Shown one piece after another: positions 45,155 through 52,992 of a stretch of 64,000 nt of DNA. The translations under genes and the position numbers were made by a program. The stretch is from DASWTL01 sp035575925. GTDB lineage: Bacteria > Bacteroidota > Bacteroidia > Sphingobacteriales > Sphingobacteriaceae. Under the pieces are notes generated by a model that was not told the origin of the DNA, made no database searches, and saw nothing but the letters and a program-made list of their open reading frames with translations. The number at the start of each line of letters is the position of its first letter. The first letter of the stretch is position 1. The stretch is taken from NCBI GenBank assembly GCA_035575925.1, contig DATLXK010000038.1, positions 5,338 to 69,337 on the forward strand. Reading direction: 5' to 3'.

Positions 45155-45352
45155 ATTTGCTTAAGAGGTAAGATGTACCCAATCATAAATTGGTGTGGTC
45201 TTTTGGAAAGTTAATTCATTTCTATTAAAACAATGTACTAAATAGCATGTTTTTTACTCAGCACAATAAAAACTGAATTATTAAGTTGGCATAAACTTTG
45301 TAATATTCAGAATATACTTTTTGATATTAAGTAGGCTTTAAATACTACAACT

Positions 45353-45715
45353 ATGAAACGTAAAATATTAGTAATAGAAGATGAAGATACGGTAAGAGAA
45401 ACCATCCAAATTCTGCTGGAGGATAAAGGCTTCAATGTGAGTACCTCATCAACCGGATCCTCCATATTTTCAATGATAGAAAAATACAACCCCGACCTGA
45501 TCTTAACCGATATGTTTCTTGGAAAAGCAGATGGAAGAATTATATGTCAGGATGTAAAGAAAAATCCCAAAACCAGTCACATTCCAATAATTATTATGTC
45601 TGGAAATAGCGAAATATATAATACAATACAGGGAGTTGGGGCTAATGATGTCGTTTTAAAACCATTCACCGAGCAGACTTTATTGAAGAGGGTTGAAAGA
45701 CAATTATCTGCGTAG
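45353..45715 (+). CDS. Single-domain response regulator
   Basis: A stand-alone receiver of 120 residues. Acidic residues are in ILVIEDEDTV, the phospho-acceptor is Asp52 in DLILTDMFLGKADG, the Ser/Thr is in IIIMSGNSE and the Lys is in VVLKPFTEQT. It converges on the histidine kinase at 45755 with 39 bases between them. It is a plausible partner of that kinase by location, but it is transcribed separately. Confidence 0.92.
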   Translation: MKRKILVIEDEDTVRETIQILLEDKGFNVSTSSTGSSIFSMIEKYNPDLILTDMFLGKADGRIICQDVKKNPKTSHIPIIIMSGNSEIYNTIQGVGANDVVLKPFTEQTLLKRVERQLSA

Positions 45716-45754
45716 AAATCAGTTCAACTGTTTGTTAATTTCGGATGGATTCTT

Positions 45755-46978
45755 TTATAGATCAGTAGATGACACCATAGGGATATTAAAATAAAATTCT
45801 GAGCCTTCGTCACCGTTGCTTTTTAGGCCAACATCTCCTCCATGCCTTTTTATTATTTCTGCCGAGATGTAGAGCCCTAAACCTAAGCCTGAGAACTGGT
45901 GCGATGATTCTGAAACGCGAAAAAACCGTTCGAAGATAAACTGTTGTATATCAATCGGTATACCAATGCCAAAATCCCTTACAGATATCTGAACGGTATT
46001 ATCAGTCAGTTCACTGCTTATTATTATTTGATCTGCATCGGGTGAATATTTAATAGCATTTGATAAAAAGTTACTAATTACCTGTTCTAACCTATGTCTG
46101 TCTCCTTTTATAATAGCAGAAATATTATTCTTTATTATTATCTGATGTGATTGAGACGTAATTTGAACCTGCGATACAACTTCATTGATTATTTCTGAAA
46201 TATCAAAATTATCAAAATTGTAAATCATTTTGCCGGATTGTATTTTAGTCACATCCAGCAAGTCATCCACAAGAACAGTTAGCTTATCAACCTGTTTATT
46301 TGCTTTTGTAAAAAGATCCCCAATTGAATGTTCTTCTCCTTTAGGAAATTTCCTATTAAGTATTTGAAGATAAGCTTTCATAGAAGTGATAGGAGTTTTT
46401 AACTCATGGCTCGCCACATTCAAAAACTCATCCTTTTTCAGCATTAATTCTTCTATATCCTTTTTATCCTTTTCCTGTTTAATTAATGCCTCTTTAAGGT
46501 GAAGCCGCATTGCGTCGAGGGTATTTGCTAATTTCTCTGCCTTTGTAGCAGATTTATCAGCCAGCGATGCTCTGATATCTGCATTAATATGCGCCTGCTC
46601 CTGTTTAAAAAGCGCAACAAGGATGGGTAAAATCTCTGCCAGGCTTTGTAGCTCCTGTGCTGAAGGTGTGCATCCCAATAATATGGCTACCGACCCTTCC
46701 GGACCAGCTATTCCTACTGAAGGATATGAAGTGTTTCTATCCGGAAAACATAAAGAACCTATGTGATATCCATTATTACTGCATTGATATGTGAAGTCAG
46801 ACCATTGTTTCCCACCAGGTAAGGTTTGCGGAAAGCCAAGTGCCGGAAGTAAAATTCCTATCTCTGGATCGGTAATAAAAATAAGGAGATGAGAACAATT
46901 GAAATACTCGGCCAGTTTTACGGCCGCATTATATCTGTTATTTCGGTCACTTAAGCCTGCAATGTAATTTAAAATCAT
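45755..46978 (-). CDS. Cytosolic sensor histidine kinase coupled to a FIST sensor
   Basis: A soluble kinase of 407 residues. I start at the ATG at 46978, where TAATG overlaps the stop of the FIST gene by one base; an upstream ATG would overlap it by 34 bases. Residues 1-135 are a GAF-like region (YFNCSHLLIFITDPEIGILLPALG). A coiled coil (about 135-180) leads to HisKA with His191 in VASHELKTPITSM and an HATPase domain (about 265-400; NFLSNAIKYSPDAD, DFGIGIPID, GLGLGLYIS). No membrane segments are present. The overlap makes it almost certain that it works with the FIST protein, which would supply its ligand input. Confidence 0.9.
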   Translation of the reverse strand: MILNYIAGLSDRNNRYNAAVKLAEYFNCSHLLIFITDPEIGILLPALGFPQTLPGGKQWSDFTYQCSNNGYHIGSLCFPDRNTSYPSVGIAGPEGSVAILLGCTPSAQELQSLAEILPILVALFKQEQAHINADIRASLADKSATKAEKLANTLDAMRLHLKEALIKQEKDKKDIEELMLKKDEFLNVASHELKTPITSMKAYLQILNRKFPKGEEHSIGDLFTKANKQVDKLTVLVDDLLDVTKIQSGKMIYNFDNFDISEIINEVVSQVQITSQSHQIIIKNNISAIIKGDRHRLEQVISNFLSNAIKYSPDADQIIISSELTDNTVQISVRDFGIGIPIDIQQFIFERFFRVSESSHQFSGLGLGLYISAEIIKRHGGDVGLKSNGDEGSEFYFNIPMVSSTDL

Positions 46979-48144
46979 TATTCGGGTATTACACAAACCA
47001 CTGCAGTACAATTCTGGAATCCACTGAATTGTCCGTTTACTCTGGCTACTTGTCCGTAAGTGTTACACCCTACAAAATCTACACCTTTTAACGTTTCTGA
47101 AACCTTATTTAATTCCAGGTCAAAATCTTTACCCATTCTAAGTCTGGTGGCTACACAATCAAAAAACAAAGCTACATTTGGTTTACAATCACCCAACTGC
47201 TGTACAGCATTTGCTGCCGCATCCATTGCAGCTTGTTTAGAACAATGATTATGGGTTTCCATAAACCTTACATAAGCTCCATTGGGAATATCACTCGCCA
47301 TGGCCAAAGAGCCATCAGGAAGTACCGCCAACGGAACTCGTAGTTTATAATCGCCTGCAATCTCAATTCCTAAAATATTGTGTAAAAAAAATGGAATTGG
47401 CTGTTCCGGGTTAAACTCCTGCCCGGTGGCTTCTGCATGTTGCGTAAACAGCTCCACCGCAGGCCTTGCATTTATACTGATTAACTTTGTTCCGTCAGTT
47501 TCTGTAACACGCATTTTTTCTCCTATTGGTGTCCAGCCATGTGCTGCACCAACACCAACAGGTTTATTCGACAATATTTCCAAAAGAACTATGGAATCAG
47601 TATAAGCAGTTGTATCATAAAAAACGTGTGTACGTTGAAAATTGGCATTATCGCCAGCACCGCCACCAAAAAACTGGTATTTTCCCATTGTTTTTTCAGT
47701 CAACAGGTCTATTATTTCATCTGTATAGCCGGATAAGGCATCTGCAAAGATCATAGCAGAACAGTACTGATACTTATAATCATCTGCATGGGTTAATGAA
47801 GACTTTAATTCATCGGCCACCCGCATCCGGTCTTGCTTAATCCCTTGTGAAAGCCCGGCTGTAAATTTGATTTCGTCAGAATGAAGGGCTATCGCGCAGG
47901 CAGAATCAGTTCCAAAATCATTGGATGTAAATTCTCCGGCAGATGAACTTCCTACTAAAATTTCGGAGTTGCATGTTTCTTTTAAAGTTTGTAGTAAAGA
48001 TGTGTAATCATATGTAGAAGAAGCAAAGACTATTACAACACCGGGAGTTCTGTCTCCTAATTTGTCGATAATCTTTAGTCCAAGCTCTTTTCCGGCTTCT
48101 TTGCTATCGGTTAACTCAGTAAAAACAACTGCGGATCGGGTCAT
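46978..48144 (-). CDS. FIST N- and C-domain signal-sensing protein
   Basis: FIST (F-box and intracellular signal transduction) proteins are cytosolic sensors thought to bind small ligands such as amino acids. The 388 residues contain FIST_N (about 25-225; NSEILVGSSSAGEFTSNDFG, YQFFGGGAGDNANF) and FIST_C (about 235-375; PFFLHNILGIEI, KPNVALFFDCVATRLRMG, FVGCNTYGQVAR). No other output domain is present, so it signals through a partner. The histidine kinase gene begins within its stop codon. A 12-bp tandem repeat occupies its leader (48150-48184). Confidence 0.9.
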   Translation of the reverse strand: MTRSAVVFTELTDSKEAGKELGLKIIDKLGDRTPGVVIVFASSTYDYTSLLQTLKETCNSEILVGSSSAGEFTSNDFGTDSACAIALHSDEIKFTAGLSQGIKQDRMRVADELKSSLTHADDYKYQYCSAMIFADALSGYTDEIIDLLTEKTMGKYQFFGGGAGDNANFQRTHVFYDTTAYTDSIVLLEILSNKPVGVGAAHGWTPIGEKMRVTETDGTKLISINARPAVELFTQHAEATGQEFNPEQPIPFFLHNILGIEIAGDYKLRVPLAVLPDGSLAMASDIPNGAYVRFMETHNHCSKQAAMDAAANAVQQLGDCKPNVALFFDCVATRLRMGKDFDLELNKVSETLKGVDFVGCNTYGQVARVNGQFSGFQNCTAVVCVIPE

Positions 48145-48149
48145 GAATG

Positions 48150-48184
48150 TAGGGTAAAATTAGGGGTAAAATTAGGGGTAAAAT
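48150..48184. repeat. 12-bp tandem repeat (three copies) in the leader of the FIST gene
   Basis: TAGGGGTAAAAT is present twice exactly (48161-48172, 48173-48184) and once with one G missing (48150-48160). It ends 6 bases before the FIST start codon, so it occupies the ribosome-binding region and probably the promoter. Copy number could change by slippage and alter expression. Confidence 0.75.
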
Positions 48185-48281
48185 TAATCAGAGTATCTCT
48201 GATTTGTAAACACTTATCGTACTCTTTTGATTTAAAAAATTGATAATTTAGCGTGGCTGACTTAATCATGCAGTTATTTTT

Positions 48282-48743
48282 ATGACAGTACAGGAATATC
48301 TTGATGGACTGCCGGAAGAACGAAAGAAGCCCATGGAAACACTACGGGCAACAATTCTAGAAAATCTGCCTAATGGGTTTTCTGAGGTTCTCAGTTATGG
48401 TATGATTGGATATGTTGTTCCACACTCACTTTATCCGCCAGGTTATCATTGCGATCCAAAACTGCCACTGCCTTTTATAAACATTGCTTCACAAAAGAAT
48501 TTTATTGTGCTCTATCACATGGGTATATATGCTAATAAAGCTCTGATGGAATGGTTTACAAATGAATTTCCCAAACATTCGTCCACAAAATTAGATATGG
48601 GTAAAAGCTGTATACGCTTTAAAAAACCAGGTCAGATACCTTTAAAATTGATTGCTGAACTAATTTCAAAAATTTCACCGAAAAAATGGATAACAACTTA
48701 TGAAAGTACGTTTAGAAACAACAGCAATAAAGAAGTAACATGA
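48282..48743 (+). CDS. DUF1801 (YdhG-like) protein
   Basis: A small cytoplasmic protein of 153 residues with the DUF1801 pattern: MTVQEYLDGLPEERKKPMETL, then PNGFSEVLSYGMIGYVVP and FKKPGQIPLKLIAELI. The family has a compact alpha/beta fold related to bacterial YdhG and is of unknown function, possibly binding metal or iron. A gene for an acetyltransferase begins 15 bases downstream in the same direction, so the pair may be one operon. It diverges from the FIST gene. Confidence 0.87.
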   Translation: MTVQEYLDGLPEERKKPMETLRATILENLPNGFSEVLSYGMIGYVVPHSLYPPGYHCDPKLPLPFINIASQKNFIVLYHMGIYANKALMEWFTNEFPKHSSTKLDMGKSCIRFKKPGQIPLKLIAELISKISPKKWITTYESTFRNNSNKEVT

Positions 48744-48758
48744 TCCAACATCTTAGGT

Positions 48759-49313
48759 ATGTTCACAGAAAAACAAAAAATGCTGAAAGGCGAGTTATAT
48801 GACGCCTCAGACCCGGAACTGGTAACAGAAAGAAGAACTACCCGGTTTTTACTCAAAAGTTACAATGCTTCGGCAGATGATGAATCTGTTGTAAGGCAGC
48901 AAATTTTAAAAGAACTGATTTCTTCTCAGGGCACCGGTATAGAGCCGCCTTTTTTTTGCGATTATGGAGGTAATATAACTGTTGGGGATAACGTGTTTTT
49001 TAATTTCAACTGTACAATATTGGATGTAATGCCTGTTCGTATTGGCGATAATGTATTAATTGGCCCTTCTGTTCAAATTCTTACGCCTCTGCATCCTATG
49101 AACTGGAAAGAAAGAGCCACAGGCGTTGAGTATGCCAAACCCATCAGCATTGGCTCAAATGTATGGATAGGCGGAGGCGTAATAATATGCCCGGGAGTTA
49201 CCATTGGAAACCGTTCTGTTATAGGTGCTGGCAGTGTAGTAACCAAAGATGTTCCGGATGATGTATTTGCGGCCGGGAACCCATGCCGGATAATAAAATC
49301 ACTGGATAAATAA
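48759..49313 (+). CDS. maa: Maltose/galactoside O-acetyltransferase-type left-handed beta-helix enzyme
   Basis: An acetyl-CoA-dependent sugar O-acetyltransferase of the hexapeptide-repeat family, 184 residues. It has the family N-terminal helix (MLKGELYDASDPEL), the catalytic His within ILTPLHPMNWKERATG, the cofactor-facing IGSNVWIGGGVIICPGVTIG and the end PCRIIKSL. Length and motifs match maltose acetyltransferase (Maa) and galactoside acetyltransferase. It probably acetylates mono- or disaccharides in the cytoplasm; the sugar is unknown. Confidence 0.92.
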   Translation: MFTEKQKMLKGELYDASDPELVTERRTTRFLLKSYNASADDESVVRQQILKELISSQGTGIEPPFFCDYGGNITVGDNVFFNFNCTILDVMPVRIGDNVLIGPSVQILTPLHPMNWKERATGVEYAKPISIGSNVWIGGGVIICPGVTIGNRSVIGAGSVVTKDVPDDVFAAGNPCRIIKSLDK

Positions 49314-49470
49314 ACTTCAGTTTTAAGTTACCATCTTCTTAATATGTATTGCATAATAGTTATTTAATTGTTACTTTTAAACATGGTTAACTAATTCATT
49401 ACGAGTACATAGTGGCCTTTAAACAGACCTGTATTCCCAATTTAATGGGACATCAACAGAATACAAAACC

Positions 49471-50100
49471 ATGGAGAGGATTTTAAGTTTCGATTTTACA
49501 CAGAAAGTAATTTTGGAGGACGAACATGTTTTACTTCGCCCATTAGAAATAACTGATTTTGAAAACTTGATAAATTTTTCACTACTTGAACCTGAAATAT
49601 GGAAATATTCACAAATTCAAATAATTGGTGAAGAAGGATTAAAAGATTATTTGAACTTGGCTATTGAGGCGCGGGATGCAAAAAGGGAATACCCGTTTAT
49701 TGTATTTGATAAATTAACGAATTCTTATGCCGGAAGCAGCCGGTTTTATGATATCCAACCAGCTGGTAATTGTTTACAATTAGGGTTTACCTGGTATGGC
49801 AAGCAATTTCAGGGAACTGGTTTAAATAAACATGCCAAGTTTTTGCTTTTAGAATATGCTTTTGAAAAAATGGGGATGGAAAGAGTTGAGTTTCGCGCCG
49901 ATAATAATAACGAAAGAAGTATTGCAGCAATGAAGAGTATTGGCTGCACATTTGAAGGTATCCTTCGTAGTAACGGTTTACGGTCTGACGGTAAAAGACG
50001 CGACAGCATAATATTAAGTATTTTGAAAGAAGAATGGATAAACTTTGTTAAAGAAAATTTAAAAAAGAAATTGGATACAGTGGTTATCCATAATCAATAA
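49471..50100 (+). CDS. GNAT N-acetyltransferase, RimJ/RimL type
   Basis: An acetyltransferase of 209 residues of the RimJ/RimL subgroup. The core runs VLLRPLEITDFENLINFS, FIVFDKLTNSYAGSSRFYDI, QLGFTWYGKQFQGTGLNKHAKFLLLEYAF and MERVEFRADNNNERSIAAMKSIGCTFEGILR. The acetyl-CoA loop is in QGTGLNKHA. The target (protein N-termini, antibiotics or amino acids) is not determined by sequence. It has an AT-rich upstream region of 157 bases and no clear operon partner. Confidence 0.9.
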   Translation: MERILSFDFTQKVILEDEHVLLRPLEITDFENLINFSLLEPEIWKYSQIQIIGEEGLKDYLNLAIEARDAKREYPFIVFDKLTNSYAGSSRFYDIQPAGNCLQLGFTWYGKQFQGTGLNKHAKFLLLEYAFEKMGMERVEFRADNNNERSIAAMKSIGCTFEGILRSNGLRSDGKRRDSIILSILKEEWINFVKENLKKKLDTVVIHNQ

Positions 50101-50323
50101 CACATCGGTTAATATACTGAAAATCAAATTACTAACAAGATAGTTTTTTGTTAAACAAACCGACATACCACATGTTACAAAATATAACTGCACTATAATT
50201 ATTTTATAAACAGATTAGAATTATTAGATTAATTGTAAATTCATACTAAACCAACCTCTCGCACTTATATAATACAAATTGCCGGGCATTTAGCCTTTTT
50301 TCAGAAAGTGTTAAATTTTAGTT

Positions 50324-50617
50324 ATGCTAAGTAACCAACACTTAATTAAAATTTTTAATTCTTCCCCGTTACCTGGTTTAGTGCTACGGGCTGATTCACC
50401 ATGCTTTACCATTGAAGGGGTAAACCTGGCCTACTTACATGTTACCGGTACAAAAGAAGAATACCTGATAGGCAAAGGGATTTTTGAGGCTTTCCCGGAT
50501 AATATTGAAAATCCGGATTCTACCGGAGTTACAAATTTGCGCCAGTCTTTGCTTCAGGTTATTAACACAGGCATTATACACAGTATGCCTCTACTCAAAG
50601 ATATGATATACCAATAG
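50324..50617 (+). pseudogene. N-terminal PAS fragment of a frameshifted sensor (continues at 50671)
   Basis: These 97 residues are a PAS-domain start (NSSPLPGLVLRADSPCFTIEGVNLAYLHVTG) that runs into a stop. The missing continuation lies in another frame: after GIIHSM the sequence reads correctly as PTQRYDIPIAGTEAFEVRYWEP if two bases in CCTCTACT (50588-50595) are removed. This matches the usual HxMxxQxYDI motif of Bacteroidetes multi-PAS sensors. The break is therefore an apparent 2-base CT duplication. It could be a real mutation, a contingency site or a sequencing error. Confidence 0.75.
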
Positions 50618-50670
50618 CCGGTACAGAAGCTTTTGAGGTTAGATATTGGGAGCCGCAAAATACTCCTGTA

Positions 50671-52902
50671 TTGGATGATAATGGGAACGTGGTATTAATT
50701 GTTCATACCGTTATTGATGTTACCGAAAAAGCAATTCTTAAAGAAAATAAAGAAAAATTAAATGCTCAGGCACTTAAAGATCAATCTGAGTTTAAACACT
50801 CAAAAGAAGAATTAAATAAGATTATAAATTCTTCGGTAGACGTAATTTGCTCAATTGATGAATCTGGAAATTTTAAAAGTTTAAATTCTGCAGCGAAAAC
50901 AGTATTAGGATATACATCAAGAGAACTTATAGGGAAACCTTATATGCAGTTCGTTTATCCTGAAGATCACGAAAAAACCAACGCAATAGCAGCAGAAATC
51001 AGGGCCGGAGCACGACCTAGCAATTTTGAAAACCGTTATATCCGAAAAGATGGCTCACTGGTTCCAATAGTATGGTCTGCACGATGGGATGATGAGGAAA
51101 AAACCATGTATTGCTCTGCAAGAGACGCTACTGAAAAGAAAGAAGCAGAACTTGAAATGAGCCTGCTGGTTAATAATACGGAAGAAGCATTTGTATTGGT
51201 AGACAAAGAGTTAAATATTGTTTCATTTAACGAGCAATTTCAAAAATTATATAAAACCTATTTAAATAAAGAAGTAAAAAGAAATGATCTGATATTAGAT
51301 TATGCACAACCAGCCAGACGACAAGTAGTCGGACAGATTTATAAAAAAGCATTAAATGGCCATGAGCAATTCAGCAGATTAATAGTCCCCGATCAGCAGG
51401 GAATTAATAAAATTTTCGCACTGAAATTTAAACCTGCTTTAAATAACATCCATGAAGTCATAGGAGTTTTTGTAACTACTAAAGACATAACAAAGGAAGC
51501 GACTGCCCAGGACAAGCTTTTTGTTTCTGAAGAAAAATACCGGGCTCTTTCTGTATCTCTTCAGAAAAGTAATGAACGATACCGGTATGTTACCCGGGCT
51601 ACATTTGATGCAATTTGGGATTGGGACCTTATAGCCGATACAGTTTATTGGGGAGAAGGCTTTAAAACCATATTCGGTTATGAATTGGATGAAGTTGAAT
51701 CCAGCGTTACTTCATGGACCCATCACATTCATCCGGAAGATTTTGACAGGGTTATTAAAAGTATACATGAGGTTATTAACAGCTCCGAATTAAATTGGAT
51801 AAAGGAATATCGCTATCAAAAATCAGATGGAAAATATGCCCACGTATTAGATAAAGGTATTGTGGTTAGGGATAAACAAGGTAAGGCTACCAGAATGATT
51901 GGAGCCATGCAGGATATTACAAAGAAAAAAAATGATGGGTTTGAATTACAGCAAAGTGAGGCTCGCCATAGGGGTTTAATTAAATCACAAACCAATTATG
52001 TTATACGAACCGATATGGACGGTAATTATACCTACTACAATCAGAAATTTTTCGATGATTTTGGATGGATCCATAACAAGCCTGATTTATTAGGCATTAA
52101 CAGTATGATATCCATTATGGATTATAACCATCAGCAGGTTATTGATACTGTAAAAGAATGCCTCGCTAATGTAAATACTGTTTTTCAGGTCGAGATTGAT
52201 AAACCATCAATTAACCAGAGTACAAAAACTACTTTATGGGATTTTATATGCCTGGTTGATCTCCAAGGTGAACCAATTGAAATTCAGTGTGTAGGTATTG
52301 ATATAACCGACCGGAAAAAAGCTGAAAAAGAATTACTAAGTACACTTGAAGAAAAAAATACGATACTTGAAAGTATTCGGGATGCTTTTTTCGCAGTTGA
52401 TAAAAACTGGACGGTAACTTATTGGAATGCACAAGCAGAAAAAGCATTAGCAACATCAAAAGAAAAAGCAATTGGTTATAATTTATGGGAGGTATTCTCA
52501 AACAGTCTGAATTCGAAATCTTACGAAGAATATCATTTTGCGATGAAAACGGGTCACGTAGTTCATTTTGAGGATTATTATCCACCCTTGCGTAAGTGGT
52601 ATGAAATAAGCGCCTATCCTTCTGATAAGGGGTTGTCTGTTTATTTTAAAGATGTTACAGAACGTAAATCAGCTGATATCCGCATGGAAGAGCAAAACCG
52701 AAAGCTACAGGATATAGCCTGGACACAATCTCATGTAGTGCGTGCTCCTTTAGCAAGATTGATGGGGATTGCAAGTATTTTAAAAGATGTCAAAAATTCA
52801 ACGTCAGAATATAATGAATGGTTTAAACATTTTACAGTCTCTGCGAATGAATTAGATAGGATCATTCAGGATATAGTTAAAAAAACAGAGGATTTAGATT
52901 AA
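50671..52902 (+). CDS. Multi-PAS sensor protein with HisKA-like end and no HATPase (5' part out of frame)
   Basis: The main part of a sensor whose start lies in the preceding fragment; the ATG at 50671 is internal to the ancestral protein, and the frame is open back to about 50593. The 743 residues hold about five PAS domains, for example INSSVDVICSIDESGNFKSL, WDLIADTVYWGEGFKTIFGY and VDKNWTVTYWNAQAEKAL, with PAC segments such as MIGAMQDITKKK. The last 70 residues resemble a HisKA dimerisation domain with a histidine at about 688 (WTQSHVVRAPLARL), but no ATP-binding domain follows. It may act as a signalling scaffold, be phosphorylated by another kinase or be truncated. It is followed by the CheB-CheR gene on the same strand. 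Confidence 0.75.
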   Translation: MDDNGNVVLIVHTVIDVTEKAILKENKEKLNAQALKDQSEFKHSKEELNKIINSSVDVICSIDESGNFKSLNSAAKTVLGYTSRELIGKPYMQFVYPEDHEKTNAIAAEIRAGARPSNFENRYIRKDGSLVPIVWSARWDDEEKTMYCSARDATEKKEAELEMSLLVNNTEEAFVLVDKELNIVSFNEQFQKLYKTYLNKEVKRNDLILDYAQPARRQVVGQIYKKALNGHEQFSRLIVPDQQGINKIFALKFKPALNNIHEVIGVFVTTKDITKEATAQDKLFVSEEKYRALSVSLQKSNERYRYVTRATFDAIWDWDLIADTVYWGEGFKTIFGYELDEVESSVTSWTHHIHPEDFDRVIKSIHEVINSSELNWIKEYRYQKSDGKYAHVLDKGIVVRDKQGKATRMIGAMQDITKKKNDGFELQQSEARHRGLIKSQTNYVIRTDMDGNYTYYNQKFFDDFGWIHNKPDLLGINSMISIMDYNHQQVIDTVKECLANVNTVFQVEIDKPSINQSTKTTLWDFICLVDLQGEPIEIQCVGIDITDRKKAEKELLSTLEEKNTILESIRDAFFAVDKNWTVTYWNAQAEKALATSKEKAIGYNLWEVFSNSLNSKSYEEYHFAMKTGHVVHFEDYYPPLRKWYEISAYPSDKGLSVYFKDVTERKSADIRMEEQNRKLQDIAWTQSHVVRAPLARLMGIASILKDVKNSTSEYNEWFKHFTVSANELDRIIQDIVKKTEDLD

Positions 52903-52992
52903 TTATAGTTTATCGTTTATATATTATTAACTTTATAATTAACGGTCCATATTTAAAATTTTTAGTGATCAACTACCTTTAACCCTCAACTA

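Noticed and set aside
48150..48184. Short repeats as a CRISPR array
   Set aside because: Units are 12 bases, in direct contact with no spacers, and no cas genes are present.
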